A stretch of 64,000 nt of DNA from Owenia fusiformis (GCA_903813345.2 CAIIXF020000003.1:20102931-20166930); one strand, 5' to 3'; positions 47,986-61,459 are shown, numbered from the stretch's first letter. Numbers and translations: made by a program. Notes: generated by a model from the letters alone, not told the origin.

Positions 47986-49607
47986 GGTGGTGGAGATGAT
48001 TCTTTCCTATTAAGAGCAGCTTCTGCCTCACGTTGCTTTCTTCTGCGTTCTAGCCTCTTCTGCCTTCTGTCTTCAGCAGTGTCAATCTGCTCCACCGTTT
48101 CAGTCTTTCTCTCAACACTCGCAGGTGCAGGGTCAGCCTGAGTCCTTTCAGTTTTCTTACGTGCATCGTCCCCATAAACTTGATCCCTCCAGGACGTTTT
48201 AGTCGGTGAATCTGGTTGTGAGCTAGTAGAGCCCCTATCTTTGTATTTTGAATAACTTGGGGTACTACTGGTAGAACTCCGTCCTCCTCTAGAATCTCCT
48301 GATGAATATGTATTGCTTGCAGTAGATGGCTTACTATGATATCCACTTCCTACATATTTCTCATAGTATTTATAAAATGTATCACTTTCATAATCACCAG
48401 TGGTATCCTTTTGTTTTGAGCGAGTGGGAGATTGTGGATCGTCTTCCGTTTGACAAGAACATTCAACAGTTTTAGACACACTTGGCTCAACAACAACTCT
48501 TTTTCCATTCACAAATTTAATCTCAGGCTCTGACTTAGGTATAGCCTGCGTCTTCTTCTTAGCAACCTTATGTTTGGATCTAGGTTTCCGTGACCTTGAT
48601 CGCCCATTGTCGAAATCCACAGGAGACGTGCCCCTACTGGTTCTATAGGTTAAAGTCTGTCCTTTTGCCCTTCTCTCCGAATCTGAAGAGCATTCCTCAG
48701 ATGACTCACTCGAACTAGAGCTAGTTTTTGGTTGTATGACAATAGCTGGTGGCTTTGATTTTGGACTTGTATAAGCCATTTCCCTTGAGGATTGTCTAGA
48801 GTATGAGGGTACTGAAGTACTTGTCCGTGAAGAATATGATGGTCTTTCATATGAACTTTGTCTACTATATGAATCTTTATTGCTTCCATAGCTTGAACCA
48901 TACGATGGTTGTCTATCATAACTACTCCTATCATACCGCGAGGAAGAAGTATCACGTGATGAATATCCACTTGCCCGTGACGAAGACGGGTCACGTGATG
49001 AACTAGAATAAGATGGTTTATCAAAGTATGAAGCAAGTGAGGATACGTTAAAGTCTCTTGGTTTGCTATTGTAAGAGGATCTTGAAAGTGAAGAGTAAGG
49101 TGATCCGCTGCCATAAGAAGATGCAGGAGAGGGGTCTCTACTAACAGGGGTCGACATAGTTCCAATGGAGTACTTAGGATAGTTCCTGTCCCATGATCCA
49201 TATGATTTGGTACTACCCCCACCATAATCTGACGCATATCCAGTCTTATACGAATCCCCATAATTTGAACCATAATCCGAGCCTCCCCGTGAGGAGTATC
49301 TATCCAATGAGCTGTATCTTCCCGTATCACGTGATCCAGATCCTCCATAGCCTCTATCGGCGGAGGAATACCTATCACGTGAACCATACGACCCCCCATA
49401 TGCTCTGTCCAATGATGAGTAGCTGCCATGCCTATCCAAGCCCCCCGAATAGCTGCCAATTCTGTCTAGACCGCCGGAGTAGCTCGTAGCTTGGCTCTTA
49501 TAGTCCCCGGTACCGAGAGAGGATCCATAAGTGCTCCCAGCACTCTTTGAGTAACCAGGGGAGGTAGATGCTGTTACGGTGCGTCCTCCAATATCATATT
49601 TTGGAAT
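47986..49607 (-). CDS. Large LD-motif gene: Tyr/Ser/Gly-rich low-complexity exon
   Basis: 1,622 nt from tttcag to CC|gtaagt: 540 codons plus two bases. It opens IPKYDIGGRTVTAS and continues with repeated SYSGGLDR / SYSSLDR units and RYSSxDRGYGG-style repeats, then Ser-Arg stretches and an acidic/Ser patch (SSSSESSEECSSDSE). A basic block follows (SRSRKPRSKHKVAKKK). The end is a Glu/Arg helix (RRQKRLERRRKQREAEAAL) leading to ESSPPP. No catalytic motif is visible. Tyr/Gly/Ser-rich heads of this type are often disordered and phase-separating (known for other proteins, inferred here). Long open frames overlapping it in other frames are composition shadows. Confidence 0.88.
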
Positions 49608-49916
49608 CTGAAATATATAGACCTATATTAATACATAGTATAAAAGTATGCGCTTTTAGCATATATAAATCATACAATATCATTCTTAATATTTAGGGAC
49701 TAGCCCAAAAATCTATTTCAAGAGTCAAATTATTAAGTTTTACATAGTTTTGTTTGGTCCAAGGTTAGATAGAATGAACGTATTGTTAGAGGACATACAC
49801 ATGCGTTAACATCGTAGGTAACGTGAACACTTTGCATGTAAATTAAACTAAAGGGTCATCAAGATCACTCTGTCCAACACTTCCAATCTGCTTATGAAAA
49901 CGAAATAGAATTCTTA

Positions 49917-49955
49917 GTTTGCTTGCTTGTTTGTTTGTTTGTTTGTTTGTTTGTG
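49917..49955. repeat. (GTTT)n microsatellite
   Basis: Nine or so TTTG/CTTG units in the intron 5' of the 49,607 exon. Confidence 0.9.
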
Positions 49956-50812
49956 GAAAGGTGATGTGATACTGTTATTAAATAAAGGCACATTCCCAAA
50001 CACCTTATTGTTTCAATAAGAGAAACCGTTAAATACCAGATACATGAGGCTGTGTCGACTTTTTATGACTTTCTAATAATGTATCTTTATCTATACTTTT
50101 GATTTTCCACATGTAGCAAATATTAAGAGTAGCGATTCTTGCAGGTTCATGTTTTCTGACATGACACATTGTTTTGGAAGTCGAAGCAGGTTTCAGGTAC
50201 ACAATTATCATCTCGCAAAAATGTTCAATATTTCATGTTAATAGAGGCCAAAAGGTAACACGAGGGTGCACAGTGACCATAACACATTTGTTATAGCAAA
50301 TGTATAGGGTTTTCATCATTTATCATGGCAATTGGCACTCATAAGTTTTCCATTTTCTGTCAGCGTGTGTTGTGATAAATAACTTTTTGAGGTCGAAATT
50401 GCTAAACACATAGTAAGCATGCTAAAACGAGAACAGTACAAAAGCATGAACACGTCTATGATAAAAATATCCAAAATTTATTTTTGAATTGTTGATTGTT
50501 GTACGCTTACATTACGTAATGAAATAGATCAACAGGCAACAGAGGTTTACAAGTAGAGGGGGGGGGGTAATAGAAAGTAGTATTTAGGACAGAGTAACAG
50601 ACACACCACTCAGGTCAAGTCAAATATATCCACTATCCAACAAGCATCACCATATTCTGAAGTGCATCCTTGATACGGAATATTTATCTCTTAGATATAG
50701 TATATGGAATTTTCCACTATGACGTAATGGAAATATCCAAAACGACATACGATACAAGAATTGATGCTGGTTTGGATAGTGTACATGAAAAGGGGACAGA
50801 CACTGAGCTTAC

Positions 50813-50845
50813 GCCATATGATCGCTGAGATGCATAATATGGTTG
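50813..50845 (-). CDS. Large LD-motif gene: 33-nt micro-cassette exon
   Basis: Bounded by ccttttcag and gtaagc. It encodes QPYYASQRSYG, 11 codons, phase 0-0. Its composition matches the Tyr/Ser-rich head. It is too short for routine gene finders. Confidence 0.65.
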
Positions 50846-51639
50846 CTGAAAAGGTGCAAAACATAGATAGTGAGATTTAAGATGATTTTGTTAATTATAA
50901 AAATGGAGGTAGAGTCAGACTTCACATAGACTTCAGTTGTGCTAAAAAGAAATAAGGAATTGTTCAATCAGAAACATTATGGTGGCAACATCTTTGAAGA
51001 GTCTTGTGAGGAACAAGTGGTACTATAGTAAGAATTTATTCAAAAATTCCATGTGGCAATCAAACATGGTTATAAAGAATCCACACAACAGCATGCCAGA
51101 TTTCAAAAAGGATCACAATGAAAATCCTCTTCGACTTACAAGGTGAAGTCAGAGCATTTGAAACCTTGTAAATCAAAATGTCACAAAATGTCATGCTCAT
51201 GCATAAAATGTCACATAAAAATCTTGAAGATTTCACAATGGCATGCAGTGAATGATAATTCCAAAATACGTACTTTTCTAATCAAACAGCAGCACAATAT
51301 TACAAAACCACAGAATAAAACCCAAATACAAAGCAAGAGGTGCATTAAATTGGTATGGCCAGAGCCCCAAGAAAGTTTAACAGGGCATCGATGTGACATG
51401 CTCATACGATCTGGCAAAAATTGTTAAAAAGTCAGGTTAACAAAGGGAATGACTTTCACCAGAAGATTTTGTTATAATTATGTGCATTCTCTTCAATATT
51501 TGTAGTTGAATGTAAATGAAAATGAGTATCATAAAGATAGGATAGGAAAACAGAAAATGTGAAAAATTCCATCATAAATAGGAAATTTCCGTTAGTGGAA
51601 TATTCCACCAGTGGAAAATCCCACATTTATTAGACTCAC

Positions 51640-51696
51640 CGGAGCATTAGTGACTCTGGACTTGAAGAACTTCTTATACCGTTTCCTATCCGCCAG
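51640..51696 (-). CDS. Large LD-motif gene: 57-nt cassette exon
   Basis: Bounded by gatttag and gtgagt. It encodes LADRKRYKKFFKSRVTNAP, 19 codons, phase 0-0. Unlike its neighbours it is highly basic, so inclusion would change the charge of the N-terminus; it could be a nuclear-localisation-like or membrane-binding patch (inference). Confidence 0.7.
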
Positions 51697-51916
51697 CTAA
51701 ATCGTGCAATGCAAAATTAGTATACTAATTCATTAGTAAATATCTAAAATTTCAAACTACAAATCTTTTATGTTAAAGATACCTGCCCAACGTTTTTTCA
51801 AGGATAATCATCTTCCATTCATGTGCATAATATTTTTGAGCAGCTTCTTCAAATAAAATGTTGAGCAGGATGACATTAGTAGTTGGATACATTCAATCCA
51901 AAATTCCAGTCCAAAC

Positions 51917-52075
51917 TAACGTAGCATTTGCGAATTCAACTACCGGCTAACGGTTTATGGCCAACTCATTTAGATATGGATGGCATTATGGCAGAAACTA
52001 GTCATATTTAAATGAGTTGGCCATAAAATAGTAGGTTTATCCGTCAGCCGACAGTTAAATTCATGAATGCTACTT
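51917..52075. mobile_element. Small foldback MITE
   Basis: Imperfect 55-bp inverted arms: GTAGCATTT...TTATGGCCAACTCATTTA against TAAATGAGTTGGCCATAAAA...AATGCTAC. No coding capacity. Confidence 0.6.
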
Positions 52076-52839
52076 AATTCACTGCCTCATTTTTGAAGGA
52101 TCTCAAAAGTGCAGCAGAGGACAGAGACGAGTTACAAAAAATTGTCACTATTTAGAAAATTTTTGCTCTCAAATTTCCTTGATGTGACTATTTTCAAGTC
52201 CAGAGGTCTCGACTCTAATTCGTGAAACAAGGTTGATTTTAAGATTATTGCGAAACTATTCTGGACTTGGGTCAGCCTCCCTTTTGGATAATGACATATT
52301 TATCCAGTTTGGAAAGATTTGTTTCAACGTTAAAACGCTCTATCATTTGTCGCTGATTGGATAAAGGGATATTAGCTTGTACATGGGCGTAAAATTTTGC
52401 AAAATATTATTTCATATGTTCAACTGCTTATATGCTACTAACATGCAACAAAGAAAATGTTAATCCCAAAGAATCAAAATAATACTTTTTTGTGACTTAT
52501 TAATAACATGCATTGTTATGGGATGAATTACTTTAGATAAACATTACATATTAAATAGGTTCAGATTTGCATCAGTGCATCAAATGATGCTTCAAAACCA
52601 TTCCAAAATGTAACAAATTTCGATTTAAAACTGATATTTTAAACTATACTGATATTAAGTGTAGCCTATATATTGAAATACATTAATATCTAGTGATTTA
52701 ATTAATAAAGTTGGTGCAGTAACTATAAATAAAATATAACTAAATTAAATCTAGCAGTGTTTCATGTTTACATTTGAGTTTTACACTACTGTGGCATGAA
52801 TTCAGATGTAGACAAAGTGTCGTCATGCGTGGCCATATA

Positions 52840-52999
52840 CAGTAAAACCTGTAAAGTGGAACACCTCTGTTAGTGGAACACCAGAGTCCCAAGACCAACT
52901 GACTTTATGTTAAACGAACCTAGGCCTCTATGTGGAACACCTCCCAGGTGGAACACTTTTTAGAGGTACCAAAGGTTTCCACTTGGACAAGTTTTACTG
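52840..52999. mobile_element. pogo/mariner-like MITE (copy g)
   Basis: CAGTAAAACCTGTAAAGTGG start, AGTTTTACTG end, TA flanks at 52,838 and 53,000. Intact-looking copy in an intron of the large minus-strand gene. Confidence 0.7.
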
Positions 53000-53184
53000 T
53001 ATAACCTATACAATTGGCCAGATATCAGGATATGGCTACTTGATCTTCATACTGACGACATTTAGCTGGTGATTGGCCATGTATGACCAGTCACTGACAA
53101 CGCAATTCTTTGTCTACAAAAGAGTCAAATTATGATATTGGTCGTGTAAAACTTTATGTAAATGTATAGTATAGACGCACTCAC

Positions 53185-53235
53185 CCCTCCATAGCTGGAA
53201 CCATAGCTACCACCTCCCCCTGTTCCTCCCTGCGT
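53185..53235 (-). CDS. Large LD-motif gene: 51-nt cassette exon
   Basis: Bounded by tatttgcag and gtgagt. It encodes TQGGTGGGGSYGSSYGG, 17 codons, phase 0-0. The length is a multiple of three and the Gly/Ser/Tyr style is typical of the protein, so skipping would keep the frame. Confidence 0.7.
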
Positions 53236-53582
53236 CTGCAAATACAATACATTTAAACGTTAATGTTCTGGGTGCTACAGCGTGGGCCAAAATGTTTTTG
53301 TCTATCATATCGTAGCATGGTTTCCAAGCAATGTGATGTTCGAATTTCTCAACAAAAGATGATATGTCACTCTCTTAAAGTTCCACAGAAACGAATTTTC
53401 TATAAAACACTACATCCTAAGAATATATCGAAGAGTAAGCAATTTAAAAAAATAAGACTATGGACATCTATATCGCCGAAAATAAAGATAAAATGGTTTG
53501 ATTAATACGGAATACTACAAATGGAAATATTAGGGAAGTCATCTGGAATACTGTGCTATGGTTTTGACAACTAGTGAATACA

Positions 53583-53910
53583 GTTTTGCCCAGCTAGTGT
53601 CACCTTTAATAGACCTGGCAAAGTCGCTCAACTAGGGACACCTTAGACCCATCTAGCAAAGTCACCCAACTAAGGCCACCCAATCTGGCAGTTTCGCCCA
53701 ACTAGGGATATCTATCAACTTATCTAGCAATGTCGCCCAACTAGGATCATCTATCAACTTATCTAGCAATTTCGCCCAACTAGGGCCAATTTAGACCTAT
53801 CTAGCAATTTAGTCCAACTTGAGCTACCAATCAATTTATCTCACAATTTCGTTCAAACTGGCCCGACTTAAACCTCTCTAACAAGTTCGCCCAAACCAAT
53901 TCGCCCAACT
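53583..53910. repeat. Degenerate tandem repeat (about 45-bp unit, TCGCCCAACTAGGG)
   Basis: Seven or so units share TCTAGCAA(T/A)xTCGCCCAACTAGG with variable spacers. Non-coding. Confidence 0.75.
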
Positions 53911-54292
53911 ATAGTGATCACATATATCGAACAAACGAGTTTCAGAGTGTCTCTGAAGGAGTGATTTCAAATTATTTTGTAGGTAAAGTCCAATGCTTCG
54001 AACACTAACTGAAAGCAGGCCCTCCCTTTTCTTTTAGTACTTGCCAGAGAAAGGGGAGGGTCGTGGCGAAAATATTGCCTTAACACCTACATATATATCA
54101 CTCTAACGCAAAACCCCAATGTAAAACTATTTACAATAAGGATACCACAATCTACTTCCCGATAAGTGTTTGAAAACTTATGAAGGAGTATGTGATACAC
54201 CTGTTGCACTTGAAGAAGGTGGATACTGCCCTTGTTTTGGGTTTTGCCCCAGACTGGTATGTACAGATTTAACAGTAAATGTAAATAAGCAG

Positions 54293-54400
54293 CAACAAAG
54301 TATCAACATACAAAATGTCACCACCTACCATTTGTAACAGAAGATGACACCGAACACCATCCACAAAAAATTTGAGACTATAACAATATGTCTGATAACA
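54293..54400. mobile_element. GTCACC-hairpin element, diverged short copy
   Basis: ACAAAGTATCAACATACAAA, GTCACCACCTACCATTTGTA, CATCCACAAAAAA, TAACAATATGTC; the hairpin is lost. It lies within 45 bp of the exon at 54,441. Confidence 0.55.
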
Positions 54401-54440
54401 TAATTATTATTAGTCGTGCCCACAAAAATCAACTTTGTAC

Positions 54441-54647
54441 CTTATATTCTGTATCAGAATCAATGGCGCTAAAATCAGTATCATATCCACTAGCCCTCCC
54501 TCCAGTATCTGTCCCATATCCACTGATTCTCCCGCCAGTGTCTGTCCCATATCCACTGGTTCTGCCTCCTGTATCCGTGGCGTATCCACCTCCAATACTA
54601 TCCCTCCTACTTCTCCCGAGAGAGACAACTGAACTGCTTCGATACAT
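54441..54647 (-). CDS. Large LD-motif gene: alternative first coding exon with GYGTDTGGR repeats
   Basis: ATG plus 68 further codons end at TEYK|gtacaa, phase 0. It starts MYRSSSVVSLGRSRRDS, then four near-copies of a 9-11-residue unit (GYATDTGGRTS, GYGTDTGGRIS, GYGTDTGGRAS, GYDTD). It ends in an acidic stretch, DFSAIDSDTEY. Style and composition match the Tyr/Gly/Ser head of the main exon, and the reading frame fits exactly. Confidence 0.7.
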
Positions 54648-57153
54648 TCCTTAAAGTATCCTTATTTCCTTTATTTAGTATCCTTAATTATGCCTTATTT
54701 ATTTCCTGAGCTCAGATCAGTTTTTTAACTCTTGGAAGTATTACATTATCCTTTCACACGTAGAATAAGACTTTGTTAATTCCAAGAATCCAATAGCAAG
54801 CAGGACGATTCTAGATCCCAAACTCTCCCCAAGACATACAAAGAGACGAGAACATCCCAATAGCCTATTTATTTACCAGTCCTACTTTTCGGATAAAATC
54901 TATTTGCCATTAAATATTTTTACTACAGTATGAAGATAAAATCCAGCTTATTGTATAATCCGTGACTGTCAAAATACCTAAATATACATTCAAGTCAAAT
55001 GGCTTATTGCCAATCTAAATATTTTTTCCTGATCTATTTCTGCCATTCCCTCCCAATCGTACTCTGGGTATCGGCACCTACTACACTAGGTCTCTATCTG
55101 GACAATTAACGTGTTGTGTATTTTTGTATCAGATCATATATTGTATTTTGGGCATTATCATGTTGTGTTTACTTGCAAAAATATTATCCTTGGATTGGGT
55201 GGTATTCATACAAGCCAACCTTCAGGGTCAATATACACCACATACCAAAGAAATCATTTTCGTGCATCCTTTTCAAAAATTTAATCCCTTTATTGAAACG
55301 ATATGTGTAAAGATGACTATAGATTAAATACACATGCCCACAAAATCAAAATGAATAAATGAAAGCCAAGAGTTTTTTTTACTGGCATCTTCACATTTCC
55401 ATAAGAATGCAAAATATGATCTGTAAACTTAATTCCAGAAAAAACAAATTCTTCTTGATACTGATATCCTGCCAAATGTAAGTGGTGTACACTGTATAAC
55501 ACTTTCAAAATTTGTTGATGATGCTGTATTGGTTAAAGATCATCTGCCTCTGAATCTAGAAGGTTTAATTACTGATTTCTATTTTACATCTTTTAGCCAT
55601 TAAATTCTAAAAAAAACTTTCAAATGTTATGCCTCCATAAATTATCCAGTTGAATAAAATTGGGACAATTCTTTTTTCACCAGCAATAACTTTGTCATAA
55701 ATGTTTGCTGAAAGTGAACCAGTTGGCGCTACTATCCTGAACCCTAGAGGCTTGCAGTAGATGTAAAAGATTGAAGAGTAAATCCATACAGGAACAAGTA
55801 ATGCATGTATGGTAGGCTCGTATCCACCTTTTCGAAATCGTAACCAACTTTTCCAACAGTGCAAGAAAGTTCCTAGTTTTGATTTTTGTTTTTACTGTTC
55901 ATTTGATTGCTGCAATGTCATTTTTTGAAAATGTACATTTATCCCGTTAGTATCTTGTGTCCTATTAGTAGAAGCGCATACACGATCAGCATTGTCTAGA
56001 GTATCAATATTCCTTAGTTTTAGTTCTTCAGGTGTTTCAAGTTCTGATATAACAATGGCACTCTATTTTGCAGAATGTCCTGATTTAAAATGCCACCTGT
56101 TCACCTGAACCGTGCCGGTGAATTTGCCATTTCCATGTTTTAGATGGCATGTTTTGATATTAGATTGATTTGATATTCGATCCAAACTTGGAGTTCTAAA
56201 TGACTTTTCCGCATTTCACTATGTTTATTCACGGTGTAGTTTATCTGGAGTAATCGGCTGAAATTGTACTTTTATGGTATATATCATACAATATCAGTCT
56301 CATGGACAGAATAAAGAATTGGCTCATCAGATTGACGATATTCTAAATTTCCTTGATATATATCCGCATAGAACTAAAACACGAACTGCGTTCCGTATAA
56401 CATTTTACTGGAGTTACCTGCCCGCCATTATATAATACGACATAATTTTTTCGTTTTGGTTCATTTTTCGTCCAACTCATTGATAACGCATGTAAATTGC
56501 TCCCTGTTTAAAGTCACCAAAGCATCAACACACGAGGGAGTAGCTCATATTTACTTTTTCCACACACATGGGTAATTTCTGCACGAGAAGCACGACATGC
56601 ATGCAATAAAATACCTCATACTTTTATCAGATTTGCTTATCATTAACTTTCCAACACGAAATATTCAGAATAATGTATCTATGCAGTTGGTATTTACTAT
56701 TGGGTTAGCGTGCTAAATATATCGCAAGGGAGTTTAACAGCCGTGTAAATTTAAAATACACGAAAGTAGACGACTGCAACAAAATGTTATTTTTTGAGTG
56801 TGACAGCCTAGATATAAGAATGATAATTTTCATTGATGAGAAAGCAATAAAAACTAAAAAATACAAAGCCTTCCGAAATAATAGTAATTCGGACAAATGA
56901 TTAAAATGATGCGAAACCGAATAGAATAGTAACAGAGGTAAACCAATGAATTTCTTTCAAAAAATATTTCTACTTATATCAACATAATGAATGATTATCA
57001 ACTGAAAACAGAATTTCCATTCACGAAAAATGTTGACCTCAAAAGGTCAGACCAAAAGTTCAAGGTCATCGTTTGTAGTTTCGATCGAATTTACTTGATG
57101 GTGAATAAACCAGAATTATTATACAGTTTCAATTCGGACATTTTCTGACTTAC
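54648..57153. other. Region between alternative first exons
   Basis: AT-rich, no gene or recognised repeat. Presumed to hold the promoter of the 54,647 start, but no TATA or CpG island is evident. Confidence 0.5.
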
Positions 57154-57174
57154 CATTAATACCTTCCTTGGCAT
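57154..57174 (-). CDS. Candidate alternative first coding exon (MPRKVLM)
   Basis: ATG CCA AGG AAG GTA TTA ATG is followed by a consensus gtaagt donor in phase 0, compatible with every downstream exon of the large gene. Joined to exon 49,607 it would read MPRKVLM-IPKYDIGG. It could also be an internal exon, with acceptor ccaag and coding from 57,166. Confidence 0.45.
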
Positions 57175-57269
57175 CGTTAGATGGGTGTGTAGCAAATACA
57201 AAGCACTAATATGGTACTAATATATAGATCAACCTATATAATCGATGTGTTATACAATGATCACTATTT

Positions 57270-57550
57270 AGATGGTGTCGTCTGCTCCAATATTTGACGG
57301 TTCTCCATCACATTCAATGTCGTCTGCTACAATACTTGGTTGTTTATCATACACAGTATTTTCTACCGCTCTTTTCGTGTTTCTTTATCATAGACAATAT
57401 GGTCTCCTATAACACTTGGTTCTTTTTCACATTCAGGATTGTTTGCTGCATGGTTCGATTTCATCATCATTCTCAATGTCGTCTGCGACAATATGTTCTT
57501 TAGCATATTCAATGTCGTCTGCTACAACTTGACATTCAGTTGTTCATCAA
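57270..57550. repeat. Degenerate repeat (TTCAATGTCGTCTGCTACAA units)
   Basis: About five units sharing CATTCAATGTCGTCTGC(T/G)ACAA and a CTTGGTT(G/C)TTT tail. It lies about 100 bp upstream (minus strand) of the candidate first exon at 57,174. Confidence 0.65.
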
Positions 57551-60500
57551 ACACACGAAATTTTGCCCAAACGCTGTTTATCCATGATAGCATGTACGTA
57601 GTTGAGTTTGGGTTTTCCTCCTTTATATCAGTTCAAATTTTTAATCCAAATGTGCCTGGTATTAGCAAACGCATAATATGGGAAAGGACTGACCATTCGA
57701 TTCATATTCAGTAGCTTTATGATATTATCATAAATTTCATCGATAGTGATATGGCACTCATAAATCAATGACTGTCTATAAAATCGGAGGGAACAAATGT
57801 TTATGACCTGACAGTAGATCAACATTCTTCAACTCTCGTGTCATTCTCCAGGTCCAACAACAACAACAGTTCCTTCCACTTTATGATCACATCACTAAAT
57901 GGTAACGGGAAAGGCTGTTTCATTTGGAGAATGCTCTCGTTCTAATCTTGTTAATTCTTGCTATATTATACCATCATATCTTTGACCAGATAAATCATAA
58001 TTCAAATATGATGATTATAATTATCGATACCCACGAGTATCTATTTAATATTTACTTCATTGATTATGTAACAGATCTAACGTGCATTATATCATATCTG
58101 GTTATTGATTAATCTAAAGCAGTGATCCCGTCCGAGTGTTAGCCTCTAGTACATTATGCACATGAAGCTCTCTTTTAAAAAAGGAAAATCAAACTTTTGG
58201 AAAGTGTATACAGCAACCGTCGGGTCCTTTTCAAAGACCTCACCGATAGCATTTGACCCAATAGGCAATCTTGATAGAACAACAGCATGTATGAAAGAGA
58301 AGCCACTGTGGTTGTATCTTTTGGAATTGTATTAGAAAAGTAAATATTTTTTGTATATTCTTCATTAAAGGTGGAACAAAGAACAATGACCACTGACAAA
58401 GAACAACGACAAGAGAGTTGAAACGTTCTAAAATCGTCACAATTTACAATTTTTGCTTCCATCATTCCATGGTTATGATTATCAGCATCACACATCTTCA
58501 ATAAAATTCGTATTTGAGCAGATATCTCAATTTTTACTTTCAGATCATAAAATTTGGATTTAGGAAAACATTAGCATATTTCTTTCTTGTTTCAAACATC
58601 TCTCCCGCCACTTTAAGTTACGACCAGCAAGAACATATGACCTTCTATGACAACGAATGACCACAATAAGACGGTCTTCATTCACATTATTCGAAGTATT
58701 ACGGCCATTTATGAGTACCACTCAAGAGAATGGTGCATTCATGGGCATACTAAAAACTTAGAATGAAGTTTATGGATGGTAATAATGGTCAAGTTATGCG
58801 TAGATAAGCATACCTTGTCTATGAGGAACTCAAGGCTACCAAGGTTGCATGAGGATTATTCAACGATGCCCACTTTAGTTCCTCGTTTAACCATTCCAGT
58901 CCTTTGTATATTATGACTATTAATTCGGTTTTAGTGGCAATAACTATGATATAAACATCTTTCTATTATTACTCCTTCGTAAGAGCGTTAGCGTTCGTTT
59001 TCCACGAGTGTCTCTATCAAGTGTTTGATTTTGCCGTGTTGTCTGCTTCGGGTGTTTGAAGCTTCCAAATATTTGCAGAGGTCGTTACATGATAGACATT
59101 TACAAGTTTGTTCAATGGGTTTGACCCGAGAACAAAGGTGTCTTAGTTAGATTTTAATATGAAAGTTACAAGAAAGAGTTTACATCGTTAAAATGGAAGA
59201 AGTCCGCCCCTCTCTCAAATTCTTGTACACGTTTTGGAATAACCTGATGTATCCCCTGGTTCCATACTTGATAAAATATCTCAAATATATTTGTCATGTA
59301 TTTGATTTAGAATTGTAAATAAAGAGAGATTTTATTGCAATATCGCTTCCAACATTCTGCGCCCTCTATCTGCTGCCACGGTTAGCCCATTTACATCACT
59401 TACTATTGAATAGTAGTTTACTTTATCATATTTATCAAGATGAGATGTTGTGGGTTTGCAAACTGATTGTCCTCATTTTTGGGTCAAAGTGAATACGAAT
59501 GAGTGATTAAGAGCATATGCATGTCACTTATATGCTAAATGTATAAAATACAGGTATATTGCATGAGAATTTCCATTAATTTTCAAATTTTTTTTAATTA
59601 ATAAACTGAACTATGCATGTCCTCGCTTTGTATTTAGTAATGGTCTGTTTGATTCCATTTTCATCAGAAACGATTAGAAGGTTTATTTGAGGAATTTTTA
59701 TGCCTGTTCATATTGTCAGTTTGCAAAACCATGAAAATCAAGTATACAGTATTGGTTATTTCAATTTGCTAATTTGTCAGATTAAAAAGTTGGAACTTCT
59801 TTAGTCTTGTATAAAATCTCTGGACACCCACTACATCTAGTACTTCAGTTCTTAAACAATGTATGCGGGTAGTCACAAAGGGTCCAAACATGACTAGGCT
59901 ACAATTACAACTCAGCCCGTAAGAATGAGTTTTCTTGTAAAGGTTATCAAACATCCCAAAAATCTGTCAATAGATCTATAGTTAGCTTAAGTTTATCCCC
60001 AAAGCGAATCTTCCACTGCACTTTATGAGCTTAGAAACCATGGCAACCGTCCTCATCTGCATCATCTAAGCTGCACTGGTTATATCAGGTTCTTCATTCA
60101 ACTTACCTGGCAATGATTCGCACCTGCAGGTATATGATGTAGAATTAGAGCGCAATCTAGAGAGATTGGGACTAAGCAACTAACTAACCGATTCTCAGTG
60201 TGTTACCGACAGAAATAGATGTGAAGTTGCATCCTCTTCTTCGGTGTTAAAGTGGCAGCAAATGATAGAGAGTGTAAAATGTTGGATGCAACATTTTCAA
60301 ATACACATTGTCATATGCGACTTTTCGACTTATAGAAGACAGACATGACAATGACATGAATTAATTGTGGCAATCTATCAGAAGGTTAAAAACTTGTGTA
60401 GCCTCTTTCAATGCCCATGCATTTTGCTGATACACATTTTCAAGATGAAATATTATCAAAATATTGGTTTACGACTTTATTTGCTACCTTTTTTGAACAT

Positions 60501-61163
60501 AATAATACTCTTGAATATCAAAATTATTTGTGTAATAAGTACATGTTTGTTTAAAGAGCAGAGGGAGGGGGAGGGGGTAAGACAGCGAACTTTGTCAAGC
60601 TCTCATACAGGGGAATTATCTTTCCTTTAGGAACTTACCCTATACATGTTGATCGCTCGACGCCATATATCCCACCCCACTTATGCCGAGCTGTTCTATC
60701 AATTCCTCGCACATTTATATATTTTCCGTTTTGGGATCATAAGTCCCCCTGTATATGAGCATATACTAGGTGAATCTTCAATCCATATCCGATTAATTTT
60801 AAGTAGATAGAACTATTTGTATATTTGTTGAAACTCCTGTTCTATGTCCCCTCATTTAGTTAATATCCATGTGTATTAAAATCCATTTCTGATATATTTT
60901 TGTTCTTAAGGTAAAGCTATCCGTAAATACCAGAAATGTATTTCTTTATATATTTCCATTAAAGCCTGTAATCCGTGTATTGTGCATGCGTTAAGAAATG
61001 TCACACATTATAATGGTCCTATGGGTGAATAAGAAAACATATCCATAGACATTGTTGATCCTTTATTCAAACCATGTTGTTATCGTTAAGTTGATAACAT
61101 GTGTATGATCCTTTTATATCAGGAGCGTAATTTTTCTTTTCTTTCTGGATTACGTACCCATTA

Positions 61164-61459
61164 CACTGGCGGATATGGGGGGGGGGGCCCAGGGGCCCGG
61201 GCCCCCCCCCTTGGGTGGGCCCAGAAAAAAAAAATTGTGCCCAAAAAAAATTTTGAGCCTAAAAAGGCTTTAAGGCCCAAAAAAGTAGGCCTTTTTGGTC
61301 ATAAATTGGCCTTGTAAGGCCTTATTTGTTAATTTTAGGCCAAATTTTGAAGAAAATGGGCCTCAAAATTTCAAAATTTGGGCCCACTTTTGGAAGTTTT
61401 TTTCTCAGACCACAAGTTTGGCCCCCCCCCCCCTTGTTGGTTCCCAGATCCGCCCCTGC
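61164..61459. mobile_element. hAT-like MITE with CACTGGCGGAT / ATCCGCCCCTG termini
   Basis: Terminal inverted repeats around GCGGATxTGGG with CATTA directly flanking both sides. The body is dominated by GGGCCC, AGGCCT and homopolymer G/C tracts. Related copies are at 20,800 and 14,382. Confidence 0.55.

Larger units (their letters stand above)
49608..54440. other. Introns around the cassette exons
   Basis: AT-rich with the (GTTT)n tract, small foldback MITE, pogo-like MITE, degenerate TCGCCCAACT array and a diverged GTCACC copy. Three short phase-0 exons are scattered through it. Confidence 0.6.

Noticed and set aside
48650-49459. 269-codon minus-strand frame overlapping the Tyr/Ser-rich exon
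   Set aside because: Alternative frame of a repetitive codon pattern (AGC TAC TCA type); the phase-matched frame is the one joined by splice sites.
54202-54254. Possible exon reading LGQNPKQGQYPPSSSATG
   Set aside because: Composition fits the large gene, but its length of 53 nt breaks the all-phase-0 chain on both sides.
60107-60123. 17-nt micro-exon between ctgcag and gtaagt
   Set aside because: Both borders look good and it would fit phase with 57,166, but 17 nt is too little to support coding; could equally be a UTR exon or chance.
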